A stretch of 64,000 nucleotides of DNA from Coraliomargarita sinensis (GCF_003185655.1 NZ_QHJQ01000001.1:372001-436000), one strand, 5' to 3'; positions 51,892-62,429 are shown, numbered from the stretch's first letter. Notes: a model not told the origin generated them from the sequence alone. A program made the numbers and translations.

Positions 51892-54036
51892 TTAATCATA
51901 CATGATTCCATCCCGTCGCAGCAGCGCGTTCGGGTCCGGTTCGCGCCCCATGAAGTCCTTGTAGAGCTCGGTTGGATCTTTGGAGTTGCCCTTGGCCAGA
52001 ATCTTATCGCGGAACTCGCGGCCCGTCTTTGGGTTAAGAATGCCTTCTTCCTTGAAGCGGGTAAAGGCATCGGCATCCAGAACTTCCGCCCACTTATAGC
52101 TATAGTAGCCCGCGGCATAGCCGACCGGATGACTGAAAAGGTGCCCCATGTTATAAGCCTTTGGCTTGGGTTTGGTTTTGTATTCGGCGGCGTAGCCTTC
52201 GAGCGCGTCCTCGATGAAAGTGTCCAGGTCCTCCTTTGAAGTATTGGGCCAATTCATGTGGAGCTCGAGATCCATCTTGCCAAAGCTCAACTGACGGACG
52301 TTGAAGCTGGCTTTCATGTAGTTGCGCGCGGCCAGCATTTTATCGAAGAGTGCATCGGGGATGGGCTCGCCGGTCTCATGGTGTCGGGCGAAACGGTCGA
52401 GGCTCTGCCGCTCCCAGCACCAGTTTTCCATGATCTGGGAAGGTAGCTCGACGAAATCCCAGGGCACGTTGACGCCGTTGAGCGACTTGACTTCGACTTC
52501 GCCACAGAGGTGGTGCAGCAAATGCCCGAACTCGTGGAAGATGGTTTCCACTTCGCTGTGTGTCAGTAGGGCGGGCTTGTCACCGACGGAAGGTGTCAGG
52601 TTGCCGCAGATCAACCCGAGGTGGGGGGTGCGGTCGCCCGCCTCCGGATCACGGTTGCCGGTGATCAGATAGTTCATCCAGGCCCCGCCGCGTTTCGATT
52701 CGCGGGGATGCCAGTCGGCGTAAAACGCGCCCAGCATCTCATCCGTCCTGGCGTCGAACAGTTCGTAAAATTTTACTTCCTTGTGCCAGGTCGCGACCGC
52801 CTCGGGCGATGCCGGCTCGGGCATGCGGGAAGTATGCTCCTTATCCCCGCCGGGCGTATCCTGCAACTCGGACCCCATGTTCCACATGCCGCTCCGTGTA
52901 TCACGTTCTTCGATACGCAGGTCGAAAATTTCCTGTACGATGTCGAACATCCCGTCGATCACTTTGTTGATGGGGAAGTAGGGGCGCAGGGTTTCTTCGT
53001 CGAAATCATAGTGGGCCTTGCGTTGTTTCTCCGCCCAGTACGCCGCTTCCCATGGTTGGAGCAGTTCCTTTTCCTCTCCCTTGGTGTCCGACTTGTATTG
53101 GCGGATCTGTTCCGCTTCCTTCTGGAACTGATCGCTTACTTTGTTGAAGAGGTCTTCGGTAAACTGGAGCGCCTTACTGCCAGAGCCAGCCATGCGGCGT
53201 TTGGTGACATGATCGGCAAAATCCTTTTCGCCCATTAACTGGGCGAGCTCCTGCCTCAGGTCGAGGATCTCCCGGACCAGTTCCTGATTGTTGTAACTTT
53301 TGCCGCGGCCGATTTCGTCGAAGGCTCTCCAGATTTCTTCCCGCAGTGCCTCGCTGTCGGCATAGGTCATTACTGCGATGTAAGAGGGGGCCTGCAGTGT
53401 GAAACGCCAGGCATCATGATGGCCTTTCTGCTCCGCGTCCTGTTTGGCGGCGCTGATCGCAGATTCCGGCAGGCCGGAAAGTCCCGATTCCTCGTGGATG
53501 ATTTTTTCCCATGCGTTGGTCGCATCGAGGCAGTTCTCCGAATATTTCTGGGTGAGCTCGGCGAGGCGGTTTTGCAGCTCGGCCGCGCGCTTCTTCTTTT
53601 CGCCCGGCAGGTCCGCACCTTGCTCGCGGAAGTCGGCCAGGGTCTCTTCCACGTAGCGTTGCTTGGTAGGAGTGAGCTTGGCTACGTCATCGCTTTCGCC
53701 AAATGCCTTGATCTTTTCCCAGAGCGCGTCGTTCAACGGGATGCCGGAGAAGAACTCGGTCACCTTCGGCAGCATCTTATTATGGGCGGCGCGCAGTTCC
53801 GGGCTGTTGCAGACAGAATCGAGGTGGCTGACCAGCCCCCAGGCCCGGTTGAGTGGTTCGAGGCCGTCATCGAGCGCCGCGATCGTATTCGCATAGCTCA
53901 GCGGAGCCTCCTGTCCGGCGACCGTGTCGACGGTGGACCGGGCGTCCTGCAGCGCCTTGTTGATATCGGCTTCGATGTGGTCAGGCGTCAAGGCCGGCCA
54001 GTTGATGTAGAAATCTTCGCTTAAAAATGGATGCAT
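51892..54036 (-). CDS. M3-family oligopeptidase (oligopeptidase A-like)
   Basis: This 714-aa zinc peptidase has the metal-binding HEFGHLLHHLCGEVEV with HEFGH at residues 501-505 and a downstream Glu ligand in the same family block. It has the layout of oligopeptidase A (PrlC) or a related M3 peptidase: an N-terminal helical half and a C-terminal catalytic domain. No signal peptide, so it acts in the cytosol on short peptides, including cleaved signal peptides. The ATG at 54036 (MHPFLSEDFYINWPAL) is preferred to the upstream in-frame ATG at 54093, which adds a non-homologous leader. It is divergent from rsmE. Confidence 0.93.
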   Translation of the reverse strand: MHPFLSEDFYINWPALTPDHIEADINKALQDARSTVDTVAGQEAPLSYANTIAALDDGLEPLNRAWGLVSHLDSVCNSPELRAAHNKMLPKVTEFFSGIPLNDALWEKIKAFGESDDVAKLTPTKQRYVEETLADFREQGADLPGEKKKRAAELQNRLAELTQKYSENCLDATNAWEKIIHEESGLSGLPESAISAAKQDAEQKGHHDAWRFTLQAPSYIAVMTYADSEALREEIWRAFDEIGRGKSYNNQELVREILDLRQELAQLMGEKDFADHVTKRRMAGSGSKALQFTEDLFNKVSDQFQKEAEQIRQYKSDTKGEEKELLQPWEAAYWAEKQRKAHYDFDEETLRPYFPINKVIDGMFDIVQEIFDLRIEERDTRSGMWNMGSELQDTPGGDKEHTSRMPEPASPEAVATWHKEVKFYELFDARTDEMLGAFYADWHPRESKRGGAWMNYLITGNRDPEAGDRTPHLGLICGNLTPSVGDKPALLTHSEVETIFHEFGHLLHHLCGEVEVKSLNGVNVPWDFVELPSQIMENWCWERQSLDRFARHHETGEPIPDALFDKMLAARNYMKASFNVRQLSFGKMDLELHMNWPNTSKEDLDTFIEDALEGYAAEYKTKPKPKAYNMGHLFSHPVGYAAGYYSYKWAEVLDADAFTRFKEEGILNPKTGREFRDKILAKGNSKDPTELYKDFMGREPDPNALLRRDGIMYD

Positions 54037-54178
54037 ACTAGTTGGGAGTGAAGGTGAGTCTGAAAGTGGAAGCAAAAAGATTCTCATTACCATCTATCGC
54101 ACTAAGTTTTAATTCAAGTATCCTTGCAGACCTTCTCGCTCACTTTCACTCTCGCTTTCACCCTCACTCCACCTACTC

Positions 54179-54934
54179 ATGCCACACTACCGTTCATTTT
54201 TATTTCCGGAAGCAGAAGTGCTGGAAGGTTCCATCACACTGGACAGGCGCGAAAGCCACCATCTGGTGAAAGTGTTTCGTGCGCGTACGGGCGAGTCGGT
54301 CGAGATTCTGGACGGTTGTGGTAAGCGCTACAGCGGGCACCTGCAGCGTGCGGATGCCAAGGCGGCGGTGGTCGAGATTGAGCAGGTGGATGCGGTCGAG
54401 CGGCCTAAACAAAAAGTGACGCTCCTTCAGGCCCTGCCAAAAGGAAAGGCGATGGACCTGATTCTGCGTATCGCGACCGAAATTGGCGTAGCGGAGTTGC
54501 AACCAATTTACACCAGCCATAGCGATGTCCATATTCCCCGAGAACGCGTCGGAGGAAAAGTGGAGAAGTGGCGGGCCACCACGATCGAAGCCTGCAAACA
54601 ATGCGGGCTGCCTTTTCTCCCCGAAACGAATTGGCCTCAGGGCTTGGTCGATTGGCTGCAGCAAAATCCGCCGGCCGAGAATGAGTTGCGTATCGTTGCC
54701 AGTCTGGAGGAGGGCTCACGCCTGTTATTGGACACCCTTTCTCAATCAGTCTTGCCGGACCACATTGTTTTGGCCGTCGGGCCGGAGGGGGATTTTTCTA
54801 GCGAGGAATACGAAGCTCTGGGGGCAGGTGGGTTTACTCCGGTTCGTCTGGGGGATAATGTTCTGCGCGCGGAAACCGCAGCCGCCTACATGCTCAGCGT
54901 GATCGACCAGTTCAGTAGGTGGAAACAGTCCTAG
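54179..54934 (+). CDS. rsmE: 16S rRNA (uracil-1498-N3)-methyltransferase RsmE
   Basis: RsmE methylates U1498 in 16S rRNA and belongs to the SPOUT class with a C-terminal trefoil knot. The 251-aa protein has the N-terminal PUA-like part (YRSFLFPEAEVLEGSITL), LPKGKAMDLILRIATEIGV and the knot signature VGPEGDFSSEEYEALGAGGF with RLGDNVLRAETAAAYML. The gene is divergent from the peptidase gene with 142 bp between starts. Monocistronic by spacing. Confidence 0.95.
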   Translation: MPHYRSFLFPEAEVLEGSITLDRRESHHLVKVFRARTGESVEILDGCGKRYSGHLQRADAKAAVVEIEQVDAVERPKQKVTLLQALPKGKAMDLILRIATEIGVAELQPIYTSHSDVHIPRERVGGKVEKWRATTIEACKQCGLPFLPETNWPQGLVDWLQQNPPAENELRIVASLEEGSRLLLDTLSQSVLPDHIVLAVGPEGDFSSEEYEALGAGGFTPVRLGDNVLRAETAAAYMLSVIDQFSRWKQS

Positions 54935-54968
54935 AGGCACGTATGGAAATCGGGAGTGCGGTGCCTCT
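54933..54968. repeat. Long hairpin after rsmE
   Basis: AGAGGCAC (54933-54940) pairs with GTGCCTCT (54961-54968) across a 20-nt loop containing GGGAGTGCG. It begins inside the rsmE stop codon. There is no T-run; it looks REP-like and may terminate rsmE. Confidence 0.45.
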
Positions 54969-55033
54969 CGCGCCGCAGAACAAAGCAGGGCGTGACGTCC
55001 GACTTTTACAAAAAGAAGTTTCCAGAAGGGCCT

Positions 55034-56248
55034 TTAAGATAATTCAAAGGCCAAGAGTGTGATGTCATCCTGCTGGCTCTCGGACTGGGTGTGCTCGGCA
55101 ACGGTTTCGTAAATAATTTGCTGTGTTTCCTGAACGGTTTCCCCGGCGTGTTTCTCAAAGCATTGGATCAAGCGCTCCATGCCAAATTCTTCCCCATCCG
55201 GAGCGGATGCTTCGACGATCCCATCCGTAAACGCATAGAAGCGGTCGCCGACTTTCAAGTCGATGGCCTTGGCCGGGGAAGCACTACCTCCGGGAATTCC
55301 CATCACGGTGCCGCCGGGAAGTTGAATGAGTTCACATTTCTTCTCGGCTTTGCGATAGACGAGCACCTGCCGATGGCCCGCGTGTGAGAGCACCAACTTG
55401 CGGCTGCCGTTCTTTTGGCGCGCCCCGAAGTGCCCCGCGAGGCCGGTGACGAAGCCCTCGTTCAGCCGACCGGTCAGGCCGTGATTCACCGAGTTCAGGA
55501 AGTCCTGCGGGTTGTCGGTATAGACTTCGGCGCTGTGCGCGGTCAGGTATTTGATCAGAACCGTATAAAAGGCGGCCGTGACGCCGTGCCCACAGACATC
55601 GCCCATGAAAAAGAGCAGGCAGTTGCTCGGATTGCGCGGGAAGCTGAAAATATCTCCGCCCACCGAGGTCATGGGTTTCCAGAGGTAGCCGATGTCGACG
55701 TGATTGACGTGGGGCACCCGCCCGGGAATCATGACTGATTGCACCTTGTGCGCACTTTGATAGTCGGAGCGTAAGATTTCGTTTTGTTCCCGCAGACGGT
55801 TCTCGCTTTCGGCCAGCTTGATCTGTGCTTCTCTCTCGGCGGTAATGTCGCGGGAGATGCCGATGATGCCGGCCAGCTTGCCGGAGGCCAGATAGAGTGG
55901 TGCCTTGCTGGAAGTGACCCAGGAGATGGAGCCGTCATCCCAGGTTTCTTTTTCCACCCGGTTGATGATGGGCTTTTCCGTTCGCAGGATCTCCTGCTCA
56001 TCGTCGTAAGCCTGTTGCGCGTGTTCGTGGGAGAAGAGGTCGAAGTCGGTCAAGCCCTCGAGTTCATGCCGTTCCTTGAATCCGTGCATTTCGACCAGTG
56101 CCTGACTGGCGGCGACAAATCGGCTTTTCTTATCCTTGATGTAGATCCGGTCCGGGGTCTGTTCCATCAGGCTTTCGAACAATCGCTTGGCCGATGCTTT
56201 GAGGAGCATGGAACTGCCGTCAGGGTCGATCTTCGCGGAGGAACTCAT
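55034..56248 (-). CDS. PAS-domain protein phosphatase (SpoIIE/PP2C type)
   Basis: This 404-aa protein has an N-terminal PAS sensor ([20 protein letters not shown] ... [16 protein letters not shown]) at about residues 28-145, a short coiled coil, and a C-terminal SpoIIE-type PP2C serine phosphatase with [34 protein letters not shown] and [10 protein letters not shown]. The acidic metal ligands are in place. Such RsbU/RsbP-like phosphatases usually dephosphorylate an anti-anti-sigma factor; no STAS protein or RsbW kinase is adjacent, so the partner must be elsewhere. No membrane segment, so the PAS domain senses a cytosolic signal. It is divergent from dtd. Confidence 0.92.
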   Translation of the reverse strand: MSSSAKIDPDGSSMLLKASAKRLFESLMEQTPDRIYIKDKKSRFVAASQALVEMHGFKERHELEGLTDFDLFSHEHAQQAYDDEQEILRTEKPIINRVEKETWDDGSISWVTSSKAPLYLASGKLAGIIGISRDITAEREAQIKLAESENRLREQNEILRSDYQSAHKVQSVMIPGRVPHVNHVDIGYLWKPMTSVGGDIFSFPRNPSNCLLFFMGDVCGHGVTAAFYTVLIKYLTAHSAEVYTDNPQDFLNSVNHGLTGRLNEGFVTGLAGHFGARQKNGSRKLVLSHAGHRQVLVYRKAEKKCELIQLPGGTVMGIPGGSASPAKAIDLKVGDRFYAFTDGIVEASAPDGEEFGMERLIQCFEKHAGETVQETQQIIYETVAEHTQSESQQDDITLLAFELS

Positions 56249-56315
56249 TTAGCGACGAAATATAGCCTTTGGCTTTAGTATGGCAATACTGAGACGATAG
56301 ATTTCTCTGGTTTCC

Positions 56316-56771
56316 ATGCGAATTGTCATTCAGCGGGTCTCCCGCGCTCAAGTCACGGTTGAAGAAAATTGCGTCGGATCCATCGACAAGGGCTTGCTCC
56401 TCTTTCTGGGAGTGGGGCAGGGCGATGAGGAGAGTGACGCGGATTGGTTGGTAAAACGCATTACCAAGATCCGGCTCTTCGAGTCCGCGCCCGGGCGTAT
56501 GGACCTCGCCTTGCCGGATATCGGCGGGGGAGCCTTGGTCATCAGTCAGTTTACCCTTTTCGGAAGTTTGAAAAAAGGAAACCGCCCGTCGTTCAACCGT
56601 GCCGCCCCGCCGGAGCGGGCGAAGCAGCTTTACGAATACTTTGCCGAACAGCTTGCCCTGGCGCTGGGGCGTCCCGTGCCGACCGGGGAATTCGGAGCGG
56701 ACATGCAAATCGAGGCACATAACGACGGCCCCGTGACTCTGATGGTGGATTCCCGGAACCGGGACTTCTAA
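56316..56771 (+). CDS. dtd: D-aminoacyl-tRNA deacylase
   Basis: Dtd removes D-amino acids (and some Gly) from mischarged tRNAs. The 151-aa protein has the family start [17 protein letters not shown], the [17 protein letters not shown] block and the [11 protein letters not shown] motif that holds the catalytic cross-subunit cis-Pro (Gly-Pro). Length is normal. It stands alone, divergent from the PAS phosphatase with 67 bp between starts. Confidence 0.95.
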   Translation: MRIVIQRVSRAQVTVEENCVGSIDKGLLLFLGVGQGDEESDADWLVKRITKIRLFESAPGRMDLALPDIGGGALVISQFTLFGSLKKGNRPSFNRAAPPERAKQLYEYFAEQLALALGRPVPTGEFGADMQIEAHNDGPVTLMVDSRNRDF

Positions 56772-57230
56772 ATCTTAATTCAGAGGACAGAGATCAGAGG
56801 GCAGAAGCCAGAAGCTGGAGGTCGAGGCATGGTCTCTCGGGTAATTTGGTCGGTTGCCACTTTCGGTCAGGAGTATCACCTGGTGGGCGACGGAGGAGCG
56901 AGCGGAGTTGATACCTTTGACTGGATATGGATTCCAGAGTGCCGGGTGGGTCCGACGCCGGCATGTGCCATCTCTTCCCTCAATTTCATTTTTTTCACAA
57001 CCGCTTCGCTAGAGAGCCCTTCTGTCTTCGCCCTGCGGGACTACGCCGGGACAAGCCGGGCGAGTATGGGGAGGGTATTTGTTGTTTCTTTCCTCCCAAA
57101 TCTCCCTGCCTCTAGCGCAAACGGTTGTAAAATTGCTTCGCCATCTCCGGAAGACCTTCGTCATTTTCTTTCCCATATCAGGTATTCTTAAAAGCCGACA
57201 CTCCTTGACGCAGACTGCTGGCCTCTGGTT
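56772..57230. other. 459-bp gap without a recognisable gene
   Basis: The only long reading frame (56829-57191) has no recognisable domain and reads as a translation of low-complexity and repeat-like DNA. The start of the gap holds an AGAGG/CAGA-rich phrase. No tRNA, riboswitch or clear terminator is seen. It separates dtd from the convergent trkH gene. Confidence 0.5.
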
Positions 57231-58706
57231 TTACGAATAGCGCCGCCACACGGAGGGGGCGAACAGCACCATCACGGCATAGAGCTCGAGACGGCCGAGG
57301 ATCATCAGCAGACTGACAAATATTTTAGTGCCGGCTCTCATGAAGTGAAAGTTCTCCGCCGGGCCAACGGCTTCGAAACCCGGGCCGATATTAAAGAGGG
57401 TGGCCTGCACACAGGAGAAAACACTGAGGAAACTGAGCTCAGGCTCCATCGCGGAGAGAAAGAGCATCGAGAGTATTTGCAGGGATCCCATCAACATGAG
57501 GAAGAGCGTCACGTTGTGGATCGTTTTCTCGCTGAGAGTCTGTCCGCTCATCCGCATGCTGATCGTGACATTGGGTCGAAAGGCATGGGTGACGCTGCGT
57601 AGGGCCGCTTTGAGAGCGACTGCGATCCGCACGACTTTGACGCCCCCGGCAGTCGAACCGGAGCAGCCCCCGATAAACATGAGAATGATCAGCAACATCT
57701 TGGCGGGCGGCAGCCAGGCGTCGAAGTTGGTGGAAGCGTAGCCGGTGGTCGTCATGATCGAGACCGCCTGGAATGCTGCCATACGAATGCTTTCGTGGTC
57801 CGGAAGTTCACCGGTTAGCTCGACAAGGTAGAGCGAGAGCAAGGCGGTGCTCGCAGCGAGAATCCCGTAAAACCAGTAGACTTCGTTGTTCTGGCGGAGG
57901 ATGTGTTTTTGCCCGCGAAAGAGCCGGATCACGAAAAGAAAGGTGGTCGCGCTCAGTGCCATGAAGACGATGGATATCCACTCGATCGCCGGACTGTTGA
58001 ACTCGGCGATACTATCGGCCTCCGTACTGAAGCCCCCGGTGGCCACCGTGGTCATGCAGTGGTTGATCGCTTGGAACCAATCCATCCCGGCGAGCCGGTA
58101 GGCCAGCATGCAGGCGCCCGAAAGAATCAAATAATAAACCATCAGGACGAAGGCCCCGTGCTGGACCCGGCCCTGTTCGAAATCAGCCGATGTGCCGGAA
58201 GACTCGTTGGAAAAAAGGATCTTCGCGCCGGCGCCGAGGGAGCTCAGGATCGCCACGAAGAAAACGACCACACCGAGGCCGCCCACCCATTGGCTGAGCG
58301 AACGCCAAAAGAGAAGACTGGCGGGAAACTCGTAAAAGTTCCAGAAGGCGGTCGCACCCGTGGTCGTCAGGCCGGAGGAACTTTCGAAAATCGCATCCGA
58401 GATGTCGCAGCCCTCGACCGTGAGGGCATAGGGAATCGCACCGACCAGAGTCGCCAGGATCCAGGACAGCCCGATCGCGCAGAGGGCTTCCCGTCGGTAG
58501 AGTTGCTTCGCCTGACCTTTGCGCCCAAGCACATAGAAGAGGAGCGCCAGGAGGATGGAGATCCCGATAGTGGTTTCGAAAGCCATGATCGAGCGGTCGT
58601 CGAACGACTCGCCCATGAGCAGGCCCACGCCGATGCAGGAGACAAAGGCTGCGCACAGGGCCAGCAGCACCATGCTCAGTAGCTTGTAAATGATCTCAGT
58701 GTTCAC
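57231..58706 (-). CDS. trkH: Potassium uptake protein TrkH
   Basis: TrkH is the channel-like subunit for potassium import. The 491-aa membrane protein has about 10 helices with four pore-loop units; the selectivity-type segments are visible as [36 protein letters not shown] and [12 protein letters not shown]. It starts 2 nt after the stop of trkA, so the two are one operon. No other potassium gene is adjacent. Function should need TrkA, which gates it with bound nucleotides. Confidence 0.95.
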   Translation of the reverse strand: MNTEIIYKLLSMVLLALCAAFVSCIGVGLLMGESFDDRSIMAFETTIGISILLALLFYVLGRKGQAKQLYRREALCAIGLSWILATLVGAIPYALTVEGCDISDAIFESSSGLTTTGATAFWNFYEFPASLLFWRSLSQWVGGLGVVVFFVAILSSLGAGAKILFSNESSGTSADFEQGRVQHGAFVLMVYYLILSGACMLAYRLAGMDWFQAINHCMTTVATGGFSTEADSIAEFNSPAIEWISIVFMALSATTFLFVIRLFRGQKHILRQNNEVYWFYGILAASTALLSLYLVELTGELPDHESIRMAAFQAVSIMTTTGYASTNFDAWLPPAKMLLIILMFIGGCSGSTAGGVKVVRIAVALKAALRSVTHAFRPNVTISMRMSGQTLSEKTIHNVTLFLMLMGSLQILSMLFLSAMEPELSFLSVFSCVQATLFNIGPGFEAVGPAENFHFMRAGTKIFVSLLMILGRLELYAVMVLFAPSVWRRYS

Positions 58707-58708
58707 GC

Positions 58709-60055
58709 CTAGACGAGTGCTTTCGTGACTTCTTTTTCCTTCTCTCCGGTAACGATGACGACCACCCGGTCGCCGGCGAGTATGGTGTCATCGGCCGCCG
58801 GCACCTTGGCCTTGAACTTGTGGAGAAGCGCCACCAAGAGGCAGCCGCTGGGGAGATGGATGTCTTTGATCGTTCGCCCGATGGCCGAGCTGGAGTGGCT
58901 GATCCGCACTTCCAGGACCTGGCTGCCATCAGGCATTTCCGCCAGCCTGGAGACTGATTCGTTGGATAGGTTGCGCAGCATGAAGTCGGCCGTGGCGCGG
59001 CGCGGCGATACAGCCACCTCGATATCGAGACGGGTCTGCAACATGCCGAGCAGATCATCGTAGTCGCCCTTATTAATGAGCAGCTGCACGTGCTTGGCCC
59101 CCAGCTTCGAGGCCTGGATACAGGTCAGGATATTCTCCTCGTCGTCCTTGGTGCAGGCCACGAAGTAATCCGCACAGTCGATTTGTTCCTCTTCCATCAG
59201 GCGGATCGAGGTGGCATCGCCATTGATCACGGTAATGTGGGGAAAGCGTTCCGCCAGCCGCCGGCAATGGGCCTGGTCCTTTTCGATAACGCGTATTTTG
59301 AAACGGGGATTCTTGAGAAGATGAATCAGGTTGATCGCGGTTTCACTGCCGCCAAACAATACCACCCGGGAGAGCTCGACCTTTTGCTTCGGGTCGAATT
59401 TTTCGCGGAGCGCGAAGAGCACTTCCGGATGTCCGAAGAGGGTGACGATATCGTCTTGCTGCAGCACGGAGTCCGCATTGGCAATTTCGGTTTGGTCGCC
59501 ACGGTGGATGTAGCCGATCCGGACCTGGGGGTCGAGTTTGATGTCCTTGAGCTTCTTTCCGATCAGGCGGGACCCGCGGGCCACCCGCTGACGTTGCACC
59601 TCGATCTGCCCGCGGGCAAAATGCTCCACTTCGACCCGGCCGGCACTCCGGATTTCCTTGGCCAACTCGACCGCGCAAATCGCTTCCGGGTTAACCAGGA
59701 GATCGATGCCAAAGTGGAGCTGGTAGTTCAGAATCGAGGTGTCGCTGTAGGTTTCATCGTGAATCCGGGCGATGGTATTTTTCGCGCCCAGGCCTTTTGC
59801 CAGGGAGCAGGAAATGATGTTCGTACGGTCGTCGCTGGTCATGGCAAGGAAGGCATCGCACTTGGCCACACCCACTTCCACCAGTTGACGTGCCGAGCCA
59901 CCGTTGCCGGTCACGATGCGGGCGTTCTGTTCCTCTTCCAGGCGTTCGCAGTGGCCTTCAGACCTCTCAATGAGCGTCACGTCATGCCCCGAGGCGGCCA
60001 GAACTGTGCTGAGGTTACTGCCGACTTCGCCGGCGCCTACGATAATGATCTTCAT
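58709..60055 (-). CDS. trkA: Trk system regulatory subunit TrkA
   Basis: TrkA is the cytosolic ring that binds NAD(H) or ATP/ADP and gates TrkH. The 448-aa protein has two RCK_N-RCK_C units: the first starts [16 protein letters not shown] (GAGEVG at 7-12), the second [17 protein letters not shown] near residue 232. Both have the following C-terminal subdomain (for example [20 protein letters not shown] as a strand block). It lies upstream of trkH with a 2-nt gap. The tandem two-unit form is the same as E. coli TrkA. Confidence 0.94.
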   Translation of the reverse strand: MKIIIVGAGEVGSNLSTVLAASGHDVTLIERSEGHCERLEEEQNARIVTGNGGSARQLVEVGVAKCDAFLAMTSDDRTNIISCSLAKGLGAKNTIARIHDETYSDTSILNYQLHFGIDLLVNPEAICAVELAKEIRSAGRVEVEHFARGQIEVQRQRVARGSRLIGKKLKDIKLDPQVRIGYIHRGDQTEIANADSVLQQDDIVTLFGHPEVLFALREKFDPKQKVELSRVVLFGGSETAINLIHLLKNPRFKIRVIEKDQAHCRRLAERFPHITVINGDATSIRLMEEEQIDCADYFVACTKDDEENILTCIQASKLGAKHVQLLINKGDYDDLLGMLQTRLDIEVAVSPRRATADFMLRNLSNESVSRLAEMPDGSQVLEVRISHSSSAIGRTIKDIHLPSGCLLVALLHKFKAKVPAADDTILAGDRVVVIVTGEKEKEVTKALV

Positions 60056-60123
60056 AATTGAAGGGCCGCATTGTGACGGCTCACGTCATCATTTCCAGAG
60101 TTTTATTAGAGCCTTGAGGACGC

Positions 60124-61047
60124 TCAAAGTAGGGAGACTTCGACGCCGAATTCCGCACTCTCGCCCGGGTTGACCGCATGCAGGCCCTTGCGGTGCTCGG
60201 GGCTGTTCGGTGGCCCCATCCAGGGCTCCACGCAATAAAACGGACTGCCCTCGGATTCGGTCCAGATTGCGAAGGCATTCCATTGCGAGTAGGTGTCGGC
60301 ATCCTTGAGGAAACGAATGCCGATATCCTCTTCGCCGTTGTTCGGGCCGAAAGACGCCAGATTGTCTTTTAACTTGGTGTAGATACGGTCGTTATGCTCG
60401 CTTCTGCCGAAATCGCTTTCCTTGTCGAATGGCTTGATCAATTCCAGTGAACCATCCGGCGCGTGGGCGAAGCACTTCTTGGCCGGGATGTGGAAGCGAT
60501 AGTCCTTACGTTCCAGTCCTTCGTGCCAGGGTAAGGTGAAGTAGAAATGATGGCCGGCCGACCAGGGGATCGGCGTCTCGTCAAAGTTTTCCAGTCTCAG
60601 ATAGACCCGGAACGAAAGCGCTTCGAATTTGTAGCGCACCGTGAAGCGGTACTGAAAAGGGTAGGCTTCCCGGGCGGCATCGTCGGGCTTCAGCTCCGCG
60701 GCAAAGCCGTGTTCGTCGGCAGAGACAACCTCAAACCGTCCTCCGCGGGCAAAGCCGTGCCGCGGCATGGGGCGCACGCTGCCGTCGGGGGCCTTCCACT
60801 CGTCCACTTTCCCTTTGTGGTAGGTCCGCGCGCAAAAGGGGAAGAGAATTGGGTTGCCGCCACGCACTTTGGCCAGATTCCCGTAGTCCGCCCCTTCGGA
60901 CCAATGGATGATGTCGCGCACGCTCCCGTCCGCCATCCTCAGGTTCCAGTTCATCAAGCGTCCCCCGCGCTCCGGGCAGGCCAGATACGTCGACGGCCCA
61001 CAATTCCAGCGGTGCAACTTCAGTCCTTCGTGCTCGATGATTTCCAT
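60124..61047 (-). CDS. Aldose 1-epimerase family protein
   Basis: This 307-aa enzyme is of the galactose-mutarotase fold. Candidate catalytic residues are His in [13 protein letters not shown], His in [11 protein letters not shown] and Glu in [11 protein letters not shown]. The fold interconverts alpha and beta sugar anomers; the sugar here (aldose or hexose-6-phosphate) is not determined. It overlaps the end of the upstream small gene by 28 nt, which suggests translational coupling. It is followed after 69 nt by trkA in the same direction. Confidence 0.88.
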   Translation of the reverse strand: MEIIEHEGLKLHRWNCGPSTYLACPERGGRLMNWNLRMADGSVRDIIHWSEGADYGNLAKVRGGNPILFPFCARTYHKGKVDEWKAPDGSVRPMPRHGFARGGRFEVVSADEHGFAAELKPDDAAREAYPFQYRFTVRYKFEALSFRVYLRLENFDETPIPWSAGHHFYFTLPWHEGLERKDYRFHIPAKKCFAHAPDGSLELIKPFDKESDFGRSEHNDRIYTKLKDNLASFGPNNGEEDIGIRFLKDADTYSQWNAFAIWTESEGSPFYCVEPWMGPPNSPEHRKGLHAVNPGESAEFGVEVSLL

Positions 61048-61487
61048 GTGTGAGTATGATCAATATCAGGCGGAGAGAGGACAAGCCCCGCTTTGTCCGA
61101 CGATGGCGTTGCTGCCTCTCTCGGCCCCGTCTTTTTTGTCGTTTGAATAATATCGTCGGAGTCTCCGAACAGACCATTCCGTCCGGGGGAATGCAAAGTC
61201 CATTCTCCTTCGTGCGACTCAACTCGGATCGCTTGCCCCCAGGAATCCCAGATTTGGCTGTCTTCGATTTTGCATGAGTTCCAGTCCAACTCAGATGCTC
61301 TGATTATGTGCATGAATTCTTCAACTGTAACTGGAGCATGCTCTTCCTCCTCAAGGGCCTCTTCGATCTGTAAAAATAAGAAGGCGGTATGCGTTTCAAG
61401 AATGATCGGAAAAGCCACCGATTTCAGAAAAGCGTACAGGCAAACCAAAAAAACGGCCGCAATAATGGCTATTTTAGATGTCTTCAT
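61020..61487 (-). CDS. Small membrane-anchored protein with pseudopilin-like C-terminus
   Basis: This 155-aa protein has a single N-terminal hydrophobic helix ([16 protein letters not shown]) and an outer domain ending in [19 protein letters not shown] then [20 protein letters not shown]. That end resembles the GspG-type calcium-binding close (DxWGxx ... SxGxDGxxGTxDDI) of type II secretion pseudopilins. The N-terminal Gly-Phe prepilin cleavage motif is missing, so it is not a normal pseudopilin. It overlaps the aldose epimerase gene by 28 nt. The gene is moderately A/T-rich. The role is unknown. Confidence 0.65.
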   Translation of the reverse strand: MKTSKIAIIAAVFLVCLYAFLKSVAFPIILETHTAFLFLQIEEALEEEEHAPVTVEEFMHIIRASELDWNSCKIEDSQIWDSWGQAIRVESHEGEWTLHSPGRNGLFGDSDDIIQTTKKTGPREAATPSSDKAGLVLSPPDIDHTHTWKSSSTKD

Positions 61488-61750
61488 GTCTTCTGACGAA
61501 CGTCGAGCTCTGGCGCGGCCTTAGCCGTTGCCACCTGCGTCTTGTTCAGTCTTTAGCGGTCGCTCAGATTTAATTACTGAGATAGGTTTTCCAAATTCTT
61601 CTTAGTGTGCAGCTTTGATTCTTCCTGCCATCGGTTCCGATGTATCTAAGCTGCTTTTCAGAATAGAGACAAGCCAGTCGGCTTTAAACTCCCCCAAGAA
61701 TTTTTTTGTTCTGTTATCTTTTTCTAGGCGACCGAACTAATACGTCCGGT

Positions 61751-62023
61751 TCACCCTGTTTTTTCCTGGATGTCACCTACGACGTATTGATGAATCAAAC
61801 CGGAAATCAATGCTTGGTAGGGGATTCCCGTTTGAAGTGCTTTTCTTTGAATTCCACTCAAGTCATGGCTACTCAATCGAATGTTAATTCTCTTATCTTT
61901 TTTAAAAGTGTTCTCAGCTGCTTTACTGAGTTTGGACAGCAGTTCCTTCGAAGGATCTTGTGGATTCATCTTTCCGCTCTCGTAAGCCTCAAGCAGTTCT
62001 TTTTCTTCTGGATCTAATTTCAT
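61751..62023 (-). CDS. CopG-type antitoxin without visible toxin partner
   Basis: This 90-aa protein has a C-terminal ribbon-helix-helix-like block INIRLSSHDLSGIQRKALQTG followed by IPYQALISGLIHQYVVG, typical of CopG/BrnA-type antitoxins. The N-terminal part (DPEEKELLEAYESGKM) is acidic and would bind a toxin. Related pairs have the toxin gene immediately upstream on the same strand, but 62024-62429 has no toxin-like frame. It therefore looks like an orphan or a remnant. A short SD-like GGAG lies 13 nt before the ATG at 62023. It is A/T-rich compared with its neighbours. Confidence 0.75.
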   Translation of the reverse strand: MKLDPEEKELLEAYESGKMNPQDPSKELLSKLSKAAENTFKKDKRINIRLSSHDLSGIQRKALQTGIPYQALISGLIHQYVVGDIQEKTG

Positions 62024-62429
62024 TTTATTCTTTTCTCCGAGTCTCCGTGCCCTCCAACCCGCTCAGCGGTGGTAAACATTCATTTTCTTCTACATCGGTG
62101 AGGACTGGCAATCCAGCCAAAGTGTTTAGTAGTCAAAGTGGTTATCGATTCTCCGGCGGCGTAAATGGGGTTGACCAGTTCCGACTGGATGTAGTTCAGG
62201 CTGGCCAATCGGAGTCCCATGGTCGAGTGCCTTCTCTACTGTCATCCCTGTTTTTTTTACCACACACTCCCTGCGGTCGTTGGAGGCACAGAGACACAGA
62301 GTTTTGATTTTTCCTTTTCTTCTTCTTGCCTTCGTGTCTCCAGCGAAGCGGGTGGTTGAATTTATTTATTCTTTCCTACATCGATGAGGACAGGCAACCC
62401 GCCTGACGAGTTCGAAGTCCTGTTGATTT
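62024..62429. repeat. 406-bp gap filled with repeat-like phrases
   Basis: No gene is seen here. Two phrases occur in both halves: CTCCGAGTCTCCGTGCCCTCC region near 62036 and, in inverted form, GGAGGCACAGAGACACAGAG near 62281; and CTACATCGGTGAGGACTGGC near 62089 with CTACATCGATGAGGACAGGC near 62376 in direct orientation. A small hairpin CCAGT-tccg-ACTGG lies between. The gap upstream of the orphan antitoxin is thus probably made of decayed interspersed elements rather than a hidden toxin gene. Confidence 0.5.

Noticed and set aside
56829..57191. 120-aa reading frame before trkH
   Set aside because: Low-complexity composition, no RBS, no domain, and it reads through repeat-like DNA.
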